A DNA stretch of 5,363 nt, from contig DXZN01000084.1 of NCBI GenBank assembly GCA_019419645.1, positions 1-5,363 on the forward strand. The letters are read 5' to 3'. Positions 1 to 5,363 of the stretch are shown here, in pieces. The notes beneath the pieces are model-generated. The model was not told the origin of the DNA, searched no databases, and was given only the letters and a program-made list of their open reading frames with translations. Each line of letters opens with the position of its first letter. Within the stretch, counting starts at the first letter, position 1. Source of the stretch: Collinsella sp. (lineage in GTDB: Bacteria > Actinomycetota > Coriobacteriia > Coriobacteriales > Coriobacteriaceae). A program made the translations under genes and the position numbers.

Positions 1-93
1 TGACGGCGGCAGCAGGCGATGCGCCTTCTTACACCACGCTCGCGCGCGCGATCGCAACTCATCAGGAAACTTGGGTAGCGGGACCGCTTGACG

Positions 94-330
94 CTAGTGG
101 TTATGCGGGCAGTTGGCGCAGCAGCCGCTGGTGGCGCTGGTGCTGGAGCCTCCGCTTCGCTGGTCGGTGTTGTAGAATCCGCTGCCCTCAAACTTGATGC
201 CGCTTGCCGAGAACGTCTTGGCCGCCGGGGCACCGCAGCTCGGGCACACGATCTCGGGGGTCTCGGACATGGGATGCTCAACCTCAAACACGTTGCCGCA
301 GCTCGAGCACTTGTAATCGTAGCGCGCCAT
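94..330 (-). CDS. FmdB-family small zinc-ribbon protein
   Basis: This 78-residue protein opens with the FmdB/CxxC_CxxC_SSSS signature MARYDYKCSSCGNVFEVEH. A single zinc ribbon is formed by C8-x2-C11 and C29-x2-C32, followed by the typical 'FSASGIKFEGSGFYNTD' segment (about residues 40-56). The role of the family is poorly known; proposals are metal-bound regulatory or accessory functions, so no specific job is assigned. The reading frame stays open upstream to 531, overlapping the neighbouring gene. I choose the ATG at 330 because the family motif starts there and a good ribosome binding site (AAGGAAG, + strand 335-341) lies six bases or fewer upstream. The C-terminus is Ser/Gly-rich and ends with an extra Cys/His cluster (C70, C71, C74, H76, H78). 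The stop is TAG. The gene starts 88 bases after the stop of the GH13-GH77 gene, with a hairpin between them, so it may be transcribed separately or by read-through. Confidence 0.87.
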   Translation of the reverse strand: MARYDYKCSSCGNVFEVEHPMSETPEIVCPSCGAPAAKTFSASGIKFEGSGFYNTDQRSGGSSTSATSGCCANCPHNH

Positions 331-334
331 AATA

Positions 335-341
335 CTTCCTT
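335..341 (-). promoter_or_regulatory. Ribosome binding site deciding the FmdB-family start
   Basis: On the minus strand AAGGAAG is followed by TATT and then the ATG at 330-328. This is the only good Shine-Dalgarno-like match near the candidate starts. It supports the 78-codon gene over the longer open frame that begins inside the neighbouring gene. Confidence 0.75.
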
Positions 342-352
342 TTCGGCACAAA

Positions 353-374
353 GCGGGCAGATCGCTCTGCCCGC
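353..374 (-). terminator. GC-rich hairpin, probable terminator after the GH13-GH77 gene
   Basis: A perfect 9-bp stem (GCGGGCAGA / TCTGCCCGC) encloses a 4-base loop. On the minus strand it is followed only by TTTGTG, so the U-tract is short. It lies 45 bases after the stop of the GH13-GH77 gene and 12 bases before the ribosome binding site of the FmdB-family gene. It could end transcription of the upstream gene, partly attenuate read-through, or act as a leader structure. I found no convincing promoter between it and 418. Confidence 0.6.
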
Positions 375-418
375 ATAAATTCAAACAGCTGTAACTGTAC
401 CCTATATCGGGGGTTTTA

Positions 419-3400
419 TCACGCTTCGCCCCAGAATCTATGGGTGTTGCGCAGGAGCTGTGCAGTTTTGCCCTCGGCGGCCGCAACGTCGGCCTCATCG
501 GCCTGCCAGGTCCAGTTGCCCGTGGCGACACCCGGTACGTTCATGCGTGCATCGTCGCCTAGCCCCAGTACATCCTGCAGCGGCATCATCACAAGCGGAG
601 CGTCGCTTGCCAGCGCGTCGCCCATCAGCTTGGCCGCCACCTCAACACCGCTCGGCTCGTCGTCGCCCGCGAAGGAGCGCGTGCACCAACCGGCGAGCGT
701 CGACGTGTCGTGCGTCGAGGTGTACAGAATCTTGCCCGGCGTGGGGTGCACGCCGCAGCGGACGTCGTAATCGCTAAACTCCAGTACGTCCATACCGGGG
801 AAGCCGCAGGTCGAAGCCATAGCGCGAACACCGGGCGTCAGATACCCCAGATCCTCCGCGATAAAACTGAGCGGTCCCAGCTCGTCGTAGGCGGTCTGGA
901 ACAGGTCCTTGCCAGGGCCCGCCAGCCAGCGACCGTCGGCGCAAGCCTTTCCTGCGGGAATGCTAAAGTAGCTGTGGAATCCCAGGAAGTGGTCCAGGCG
1001 CACGCGGTCGTAGAGCGAGAACGCGCGACGCAGACGGTCCATCCACCAGCGGTAGCCGTTCTGCTTCATGTGGTCCCAGCGGAACGTCGGGTTGCCCCAC
1101 ACCTGGCCCTCGGGCGCAAAATTGTCGGGCGGCGCGCCAGAAATCTCAATCGCCTTGCCGGTATCGGAAAGCCAGAAGTTCTCGGGCTCGCTCCATGCGT
1201 CGGCCGAATCGTCCGAAACGTACATGGGAATGTCGCCGATGACCTCGATGCCCTTCTTGTGCGCATAGTTCATGAGCTCGCACCAGGCCAGGTCAAAGCG
1301 GTACTGCATGTACGCCTGAAGCTCGGCCTCGTCGTGGAAGCGCTTGTCGTCAATCAGATGCTCGTTGTAGCGCGCAACATCTGCCGGCCAATCATGGCGC
1401 GATTCGCCCTCAAAGTACTTTTTAACGGCCATGTAGACGCAGTATTTCTCGAGCCAATCGGCATTGCGATGTTTAAACGCGGTGTACAGCGGATCGGCAT
1501 CCTCGCCTCCGCGGGCCTTCCAGGTCTCAAAGTCGGCCGCCAGCTCCTCGTGGCTTTCGGGCAGCAGGTCGATATTGCCCGCAAAAGCTGAGGGACCGGC
1601 GTAAGGGGAGCGGAAGAAGTCCGTAGGGTTGACGGGGAGAACCTGCCAGTAGCGCATACCCATGGCGGCCAGATGGTCGATAAAGCGACGCGTGGACGCG
1701 CCGATCGTACCGGGCTTACCGTCGTCGGTCGGCACCGATGTGATATGACACACAACACCTGCGCCGTGATCGAGCGGCTCCTGCAGGCGCTGCTCGGCAT
1801 GGTGATAGATGATCGAAGAACCCAGCGGGTACAGATCGAGCGTGACCGTGCCGTTGTGGATCTCGCACTCGTGACCGCTAATCACATCGCTCGCGCATTC
1901 GCCGAGTGCCAGAATCGTCACGCGGTGCGAATTGCGCAGACTACGGTTGATGATAACCGTCGCGGACTCGCCATCCTTGCCCGTGCGGTTGTATGCCAGC
2001 ACCTCATCATTGAGCGCGAAGGCCTTGATTTCACCGTCTACCATAAACGGCAGCGCGCGGCGCACAGCAGATGCATTCTTGACGATCGCGAACGTATCGA
2101 AGTCGTGCAGGTTTTCCTTGGCCGGCATGGTGCGGCGATTGCCCGGATCGGTGAGACCCTCCAAGCCGTATTCGTCACCGTAATAGATTGAGGGAACGCC
2201 CGGGAAGGTCATCTGCATAAGCGTCGCGAGCCAAAAACGGCTCTTGCCCAGGCCCATCGAGTTCTCGTCCAGGCGCCATTTGCTGCGCTCGCATTCAGGC
2301 AGCTGCGACTCGTCGGGGCCGCCGCCGAGCACCGAGATGATACGCGGGCGGTCGTGGCTCGAGAGCAGGTTGAGCGCGCAGGACAATGCCTCGCTCGGGT
2401 AGTTCTCGCGCAGGGTCTCGATATCCTCAGCGGCCTCGTAGGCGTTCTTGTAGCCCATCAAAAAGCCGATGACCATGTCGCGGAAGGGGTAATCCATGGC
2501 GGAGTCGAGTTCCGATCCCTGCAGGTAGCGACGCAGATGGCCATAGCTGATCTTGTTGGAGGCGTCTTCCCAGACTTCGCCGAGCAACAGTGCATCAGGC
2601 TTCTCGGCGAGCACGGCCTTTTTGATCTCGGCCAGGAAGTCATCGGAAAGCTCGTCGGCCACGTCTAGGCGCCAGCCATGAGCGCCGGCACGTAGCCATT
2701 TACGGATCACGCCGTCCTTGCCCAGGAGCCGCTCGCGTACCAGCTCAGAGCTCTCATTGATGGCGGGCATATTGCCCACGCCCCACCAGCAGTCGTATGA
2801 GCCGTCCTCGTGGAAATAAAACGCATCGCGCCATGGCGAATCCTCGCTCTGCCACGCGCCCACGCCGGGGTAGTTGCCGTAGCGGTTGAAATAGATCGAG
2901 TCGTCACCCGTATGGTTAAAGACGCCGTCCAGAATGATGGAGATGCCCAGCTTCTCGGCCGCCTGGCACAGCTCGGTAAAGTCCTGCTCGGTGCCCAGGA
3001 TCGGGTCGATCTTGGTGTAGTCGGCCGTGTCGTAGCGGTGGTTGCTCGCGGCTTCAAAAATGGGGTTGAGGTAGATGGCTGTAAAGCCTAGCTCGGCGAT
3101 GCGAGGCAGGTCTTCCTGGATGCCCTTGAGCGACCCGCCGTAGAAGTCCCAGGTTTTGATGGAGCCGTCTTCGGCGCGCTCGTACACGGGCGGCTCGTTC
3201 CAGTCCTCGACCATGCGGCGCTGGATTCCGTTGCGTGGTTTTTCGACCTCGGCCAGCGTGCGCTCGCGCCAGTTTTCATCTCGGGCGTAGCGATCGGGGA
3301 AGATCTGGTAGACCATGCCACGCTCGTACCACTCGGGACGCACTTCGCGGTGCTTATAGACGGTAATCTGGAAGGACGGCACCTCGGCGTAGTCGTAAGT

Positions 3401-3715
3401 TACGCCCTCGCCGCCGGTGCGGCCCTGCGGTGCTCCCAGACGAACCTCGGGCTGGCCCTCGATATTGCAGATAAAGCTGTACCAGATAAGACAGGACTCG
3501 GTACACTCAAGCTCTACGGTATAAATGCCGTCGCCCTCGTGCGTCATGGGATACCGAGACTCACCGATCTCATCGACCCAGGTGCGCAGCGTAAGCGTTG
3601 CCTGGTTGGGGTCGGCATCCTCCAGAATCACGGAGAGTGCAACGGAAGTTCCAGTGGTCACAGCGCCAAACGGAGTGCGAAACTGCGGCAGGCGGCTGTT
3701 GTGAATCAATCTCAT
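419..3715 (-). CDS. GH13 alpha-amylase-type enzyme fused to GH77 4-alpha-glucanotransferase
   Basis: This 1098-residue protein joins two alpha-glucan enzymes. Residues 1-125 look like the N-terminal sandwich domain of neopullulanase/amylopullulanase-type enzymes. Residues about 130-555 are a GH13 barrel: DGVFNH (263-268), GWRLDVADE with R349 and nucleophile D351, GEVWE with acid/base E380, and SSHDR with H454-D455. NMPAIN (315-320) resembles the MPKLN motif of GH13_20. A sandwich domain follows to about 640. Residues about 650-1098 are GH77 (MalQ type): SPYAGPSAFAGN (703-714), GDIPMYV (827-833), a GAPPDNF...GQVWGNP block (860-876), nucleophile D908 in VRLDHF, E954 in IAEDLG, D1003 in STHDT, and RMNVPG (1057-1062). 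No signal peptide is visible, so it is probably cytoplasmic. It likely hydrolyses or debranches glycogen and maltodextrins and transfers 4-alpha-glucan chains. The start is supported by family-like sequence from residue 3 on, although the ribosome site is weak. It ends in tandem stops, TGA TAA. Similar fusions have been called GlgX/4-alpha-glucanotransferase, but these GH13 motifs look closer to the neopullulanase group; the exact substrate is not settled. Confidence 0.95.
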   Translation of the reverse strand: MRLIHNSRLPQFRTPFGAVTTGTSVALSVILEDADPNQATLTLRTWVDEIGESRYPMTHEGDGIYTVELECTESCLIWYSFICNIEGQPEVRLGAPQGRTGGEGVTYDYAEVPSFQITVYKHREVRPEWYERGMVYQIFPDRYARDENWRERTLAEVEKPRNGIQRRMVEDWNEPPVYERAEDGSIKTWDFYGGSLKGIQEDLPRIAELGFTAIYLNPIFEAASNHRYDTADYTKIDPILGTEQDFTELCQAAEKLGISIILDGVFNHTGDDSIYFNRYGNYPGVGAWQSEDSPWRDAFYFHEDGSYDCWWGVGNMPAINESSELVRERLLGKDGVIRKWLRAGAHGWRLDVADELSDDFLAEIKKAVLAEKPDALLLGEVWEDASNKISYGHLRRYLQGSELDSAMDYPFRDMVIGFLMGYKNAYEAAEDIETLRENYPSEALSCALNLLSSHDRPRIISVLGGGPDESQLPECERSKWRLDENSMGLGKSRFWLATLMQMTFPGVPSIYYGDEYGLEGLTDPGNRRTMPAKENLHDFDTFAIVKNASAVRRALPFMVDGEIKAFALNDEVLAYNRTGKDGESATVIINRSLRNSHRVTILALGECASDVISGHECEIHNGTVTLDLYPLGSSIIYHHAEQRLQEPLDHGAGVVCHITSVPTDDGKPGTIGASTRRFIDHLAAMGMRYWQVLPVNPTDFFRSPYAGPSAFAGNIDLLPESHEELAADFETWKARGGEDADPLYTAFKHRNADWLEKYCVYMAVKKYFEGESRHDWPADVARYNEHLIDDKRFHDEAELQAYMQYRFDLAWCELMNYAHKKGIEVIGDIPMYVSDDSADAWSEPENFWLSDTGKAIEISGAPPDNFAPEGQVWGNPTFRWDHMKQNGYRWWMDRLRRAFSLYDRVRLDHFLGFHSYFSIPAGKACADGRWLAGPGKDLFQTAYDELGPLSFIAEDLGYLTPGVRAMASTCGFPGMDVLEFSDYDVRCGVHPTPGKILYTSTHDTSTLAGWCTRSFAGDDEPSGVEVAAKLMGDALASDAPLVMMPLQDVLGLGDDARMNVPGVATGNWTWQADEADVAAAEGKTAQLLRNTHRFWGEA

Positions 3716-3738
3716 AGTACGGTCCAGTTCTATACAAT

Positions 3739-3756
3739 CATGGCCAGCGGGCCATG
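3739..3756. repeat. Perfect 7-bp inverted repeat in the GH13-GH77 leader
   Basis: CATGGCC-AGCG-GGCCATG on the + strand is a perfect inverted repeat with 7-bp arms and a 4-base spacer. Its inner edge is 23 bases upstream of the ATG at 3715. If the promoter called at 3777-3806 is right, it lies in the 5' leader. It could be an RNA hairpin or a dimeric repressor operator; no known operator consensus was recognised. Confidence 0.4.
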
Positions 3757-3776
3757 GGTTTTACGCCTAAGATGTA

Positions 3777-3806
3777 AGTATATCTGTAGTACACAGGGTG
3801 TATAAA
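3777..3806 (-). promoter_or_regulatory. Candidate sigma-70-type promoter for the GH13-GH77 gene
   Basis: On the minus strand TTTATA (4 of 6 to consensus, 3801-3806) and TATACT (5 of 6, 3777-3782) are 18 bases apart. This would place the transcript start near 3770 and give a leader of about 55 bases. The short inverted repeat TACAC-AGG-GTGTA (+ strand, 3790-3802) occupies the spacer and overlaps the -35 edge, where a repressor could act. The assignment is by eye only. Confidence 0.4.
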
Positions 3807-3869
3807 CAACATCCGTTTACCATCGGCGAACGGTTGCCCTAGAAAATCGTTTTACCACTACCTACAGAG

Positions 3870-3896
3870 AAGGGGCGCCCGGTTGGAGCGCCCCTT
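3870..3896 (-). terminator. Rho-independent-type terminator after glgA
   Basis: A perfect 9-bp stem, AAGGGGCGC / GCGCCCCTT, has a 9-base loop and begins 36 bases after the glgA stop codon. On the minus strand the stem ends in CCCCTT and continues CTCTGT, so the U-rich tail is weak but present. Its position between glgA and the candidate promoter of the next gene suggests the two genes have separate transcripts. Confidence 0.72.
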
Positions 3897-3932
3897 GCTT
3901 AGGGTTTGATGAGGTTTTGAATCGTCTGCGTA

Positions 3933-5345
3933 CTAGCGGCGCTTGCGGGTGGCCGTTGCCTTGCGGACGGAGGTCTTCTTGGTCGGAGCCTTTTCCTCGG
4001 TCGCGGCGACGGGGGAGACCGGGGCCTTCTTGGCGGGCTCGGGCTTGGCCTTTACCTCGACCTTAGCCTCCGCTTTGGGAGCAGCAGCCTTGGTCGTGGA
4101 CTTCTTGGCCGTCGTCGTTGCGCGCTTGCGCGTGGTGGTCTTGGCGGCCGGCTTGGCCTCGACGGTTACCTTGGCCTTGGATTCGGCGGGCGTCTCCTCG
4201 ACTTTGGCGGCCGGCTTTGCGGCTGCCTTGGTCGTGGCGGCCTTCGTGGTCGTCGACTTCGTTGCCGTGGTCTTCTTGGCGGTCGTTGCCTTCTTGGCGG
4301 TCGCAGTTGTCTTCTTGGCAACGGTCTTGGCCGGTGCCTTGACGGCGGGCTTGGCCTCGACGGCGGATTCAGCCTTTACCTCAGGAGCGGCCTCGGCCTC
4401 GGCAGCCTTCTTGGCTGCTGCGGTGGTGCGCTTGCGCGAGGTCGTTGTCTTGACAGCGGTGGTCTTGGTTGCCGTCGCCTTGGCCGCTGTGGCCTTCTTA
4501 GCCGTCGTCTTACGAGTCGTGGTCTTCTTAGCTGCAGGCTTTGCAGCTGGCTTGACCTCGGACTCTGCCTCAGGAGCAGCCTCAGCCTTCACCTCAGACT
4601 CGGCCGTAACGGGCTCAGCTTCAACCGGCTTCTCTTCGGCCTTGGGCTCCTCAGCGGCCACCGGCTCAGCAACAACCACAGGCTCGTCGACAACAGCCAC
4701 AGGCCTCTCAATCTCCGGGTGCATAAAGAAGTACAGGTCCAGATACTTGTCGGCCGAGCGCGTCCAGCTAAAGTCCTGGCTCATGGCCTGCGTGACCAGC
4801 TGGTTCCAGGCATCGCGGTTATCCCAGAACAGGCGTGCCGCGCGGAACACGGCGTCACCCATCTCGTCGCCGTTAAAGTTAGTAAACGAGAAGCCCGTGC
4901 CTTCGCCGGTAAACTCGTTATACGGGATTACGGTGTCCTTCAGACCGCCGGTCTCGCGCACGATAGGCAGGGTGCCGTAGCGCATGGCGATGATCTGCGA
5001 CAGACCGCAGGGCTCGAACTTCGACGGCATCAGGAACATGTCGGCTGCGGCGTACATGCGCTGCGACAGCGCAGGGTCAAACTCGATACGCGCGGCCATG
5101 GTGCCGGGGTACTTGTCCTGGAAGTAGCGCAGGCCGTCCTCGTAGTCGCGGTCGCCAGTGCCCAGCACGGCCACCTGAACGCCGCCGGCCAGGATGCGGT
5201 CGAGCGCGTACATGACCAGGTCCATACCCTTTTGGCGCGTCAGGCGCGTGACCATCACCATGAGCGGACGGTCGTCGCGAACCTCGAGCCCCAGCTCCTC
5301 CTGCAGCTTGGCCTTGCACACGGCCTTGCCCGCACGGTCTTCAAC
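3933..5345 (-). CDS. glgA: Glycogen synthase (GT5), 5'-truncated, with long Lys/Thr/Ala-rich tail
   Basis: Glycogen synthase adds glucose from ADP-glucose to the non-reducing ends of alpha-1,4-glucan chains. Only 470 genuine residues are visible (numbered from V1 at 5345). The N-terminal Rossmann domain, including the KxGG motif and about 265 residues by comparison with E. coli GlgA, lies beyond the contig end. Residues 1-207 are the C-terminal GT-B domain. RLTRQKG (34-40) carries R34 and K39, matching the phosphate-binding R300 and K305 of E. coli. LGTGD is at 61-65. The FEPCGLSQ motif has E111, matching E377, and ETGGLKDTV is at 131-139. The closing DFSWTRSA...YLDLYF helix ends at 207, where most GlgA proteins stop. 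Here the frame continues for about 263 residues: an acidic Glu/Val/Pro/Ala stretch (about 209-264), then basic Lys/Thr/Ala repeats ending RKATATRKRR. The Met at 208 has no ribosome site, so the tail is a fusion and not a second gene. The GTG start at 5360 is adapter sequence, not a real start. Confidence 0.95.
   Translation of the reverse strand, partial: VEDRAGKAVCKAKLQEELGLEVRDDRPLMVMVTRLTRQKGMDLVMYALDRILAGGVQVAVLGTGDRDYEDGLRYFQDKYPGTMAARIEFDPALSQRMYAAADMFLMPSKFEPCGLSQIIAMRYGTLPIVRETGGLKDTVIPYNEFTGEGTGFSFTNFNGDEMGDAVFRAARLFWDNRDAWNQLVTQAMSQDFSWTRSADKYLDLYFFMHPEIERPVAVVDEPVVVAEPVAAEEPKAEEKPVEAEPVTAESEVKAEAAPEAESEVKPAAKPAAKKTTTRKTTAKKATAAKATATKTTAVKTTTSRKRTTAAAKKAAEAEAAPEVKAESAVEAKPAVKAPAKTVAKKTTATAKKATTAKKTTATKSTTTKAATTKAAAKPAAKVEETPAESKAKVTVEAKPAAKTTTRKRATTTAKKSTTKAAAPKAEAKVEVKAKPEPAKKAPVSPVAATEEKAPTKKTSVRKATATRKRR
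3936..4721 (-). other. Low-complexity acidic-then-basic C-terminal tail of GlgA
   Basis: The segment encodes GlgA residues 209-470. From residue 221 to the end only A, E, K, P, R, S, T and V occur: no Gly, Leu, Asn, Gln, Asp, Cys, His, Met or aromatic residue. The first part is Glu/Val/Pro-rich and acidic. From about 265 it is dominated by Lys, Thr and Ala in runs such as KKTTTRKTTAKKAT, with short Glu-rich islands near 316-331, 383-397 and 424-436. The composition resembles the tails of histone H1-like proteins, Pseudomonas AlgP and mycobacterial HupB. It is predicted to be disordered and strongly basic at the end. Binding to nucleic acid, polyphosphate or another anionic polymer is inference only. 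Confidence 0.85.
4150..4363. repeat. Imperfect tandem repeat of about 66 codons inside the GlgA tail
   Basis: KPAAK/KPAVK blocks begin at GlgA fragment residues 265, 332 and 398, spaced 67 and 66 residues, each preceded by a Glu-rich stretch and followed by a Lys/Thr run. The similarity is also visible in the DNA: GGCTTGGCCTCGACGG occurs exactly at 4150-4165 and 4348-4363, 198 bases (66 codons) apart. A more diverged copy lies near 4550. This suggests growth of the tail by in-frame duplication, and length may vary between strains. Confidence 0.7.
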
Positions 5346-5363
5346 CTGTCTCTTATACACATC
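5346..5363. other. Nextera/Tn5 mosaic-end adapter remnant at the contig end
   Basis: CTGTCTCTTATACACATC matches 18 of the 19 bases of the reverse-complement Tn5 mosaic end used in Nextera libraries, and it sits exactly at the sequence terminus. Read on the minus strand it adds GTG TAT AAG AGA CAG (MYKRQ) in front of the glgA fragment. It is library-preparation sequence left in the assembly, not a natural transposon end: no transposase or second end is present. Confidence 0.96.

Noticed and set aside
39..55. Alternating CG tract (CGCGCGCGCGATCGC) as a Z-DNA or regulatory element.
   Set aside because: The run is very short and of a kind expected in GC-rich DNA; there is no supporting context.
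77..88. AGCGG-GA-CCGCT inverted repeat just after the FmdB-family stop as a terminator.
   Set aside because: The stem is short, the loop is too tight, and no T-tract follows on the minus strand.
1..93. Possible edge gene: a minus-strand ATG at 62 with an open frame to position 1, and also an open plus-strand frame running from the edge to 197.
   Set aside because: All are too short to judge, have no clear ribosome site or recognised motif, and the plus-strand frame overlaps the FmdB-family gene by about 100 bases. No gene is supported here.
331..531. Upstream extension of the FmdB-family frame to an ATG at 531.
   Set aside because: The extension overlaps the end of the GH13-GH77 gene, crosses the hairpin at 353-374, and has no family-like sequence. 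The zinc-ribbon motif and ribosome site support the start at 330.
710..1591. Plus-strand open frame of 293 codons.
   Set aside because: It is antisense to the GH77 part of the fusion gene, which carries all family motifs; the plus-strand translation shows no recognisable domain. It is a GC-rich shadow frame.
4722..4724. Separate histone-like gene starting at the Met codon of GlgA fragment residue 208.
   Set aside because: No Shine-Dalgarno sequence precedes this ATG, and the reading frame is continuous from the GlgA catalytic domain, so a fusion is the simpler reading.
3943..4980. Long plus-strand open frame (345 codons) of Ala/Val/Leu/Phe-rich sequence, resembling repeated membrane segments.
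   Set aside because: It is the antisense of the glgA tail: Lys/Thr/Ala codons read backwards give hydrophobic repeats. It also crosses conserved GlgA catalytic sequence and shows no ribosome site or family motif.
5346..5363. A natural Tn5-like mobile element end.
   Set aside because: The match sits exactly at the contig terminus, is the standard Nextera adapter, and has no transposase, partner end or target duplication.

Overview
The window is the end of a contig from a moderately GC-rich bacterium. The genes look like those of Coriobacteriia (Actinomycetota), most likely Collinsella or a close gut relative. That placement rests on family resemblance and codon style recalled from memory; no marker gene is present. 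All three supported genes lie on the minus strand, so they are described from right to left.

Right end (3933-5363): the 3' part of a glycogen synthase gene (glgA, GT5) runs off the contig. The last 18 bases (5346-5363) are not genomic. They match the Illumina Nextera/Tn5 mosaic-end adapter, so the apparent GTG start and N-terminal MYKRQ are artefacts. The visible GlgA catalytic half is followed in frame by a tail of about 260 residues. From tail residue 221 to the end (250 residues) it uses only eight amino acids (A, E, K, P, R, S, T, V), with an acidic part leading into histone-H1/AlgP/HupB-like K/T/A repeats. This is the most unusual thing in the window.

Middle (3716-3932): a 217-bp intergenic region holds a strong hairpin (3870-3896), probably the glgA terminator. 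It also holds a candidate promoter for the next gene (3777-3806) with a short inverted repeat in its spacer, and a 7-bp-arm inverted repeat in the inferred leader.

419-3715: one 1098-residue reading frame fuses an N-terminal sandwich domain plus a GH13 alpha-amylase-type enzyme to a complete GH77 4-alpha-glucanotransferase (MalQ type). Catalytic residues of both enzymes are present and there is no signal peptide, so it is probably a cytoplasmic glycogen/maltodextrin-processing enzyme. With glgA it forms a glycogen/alpha-glucan locus: GlgA builds chains from ADP-glucose, and the fusion hydrolyses and rearranges alpha-glucans.

94-418: a GC-rich hairpin (353-374) separates the fusion gene from a 78-codon FmdB-type zinc-ribbon gene. 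The final 93 bases hold no gene I can support.
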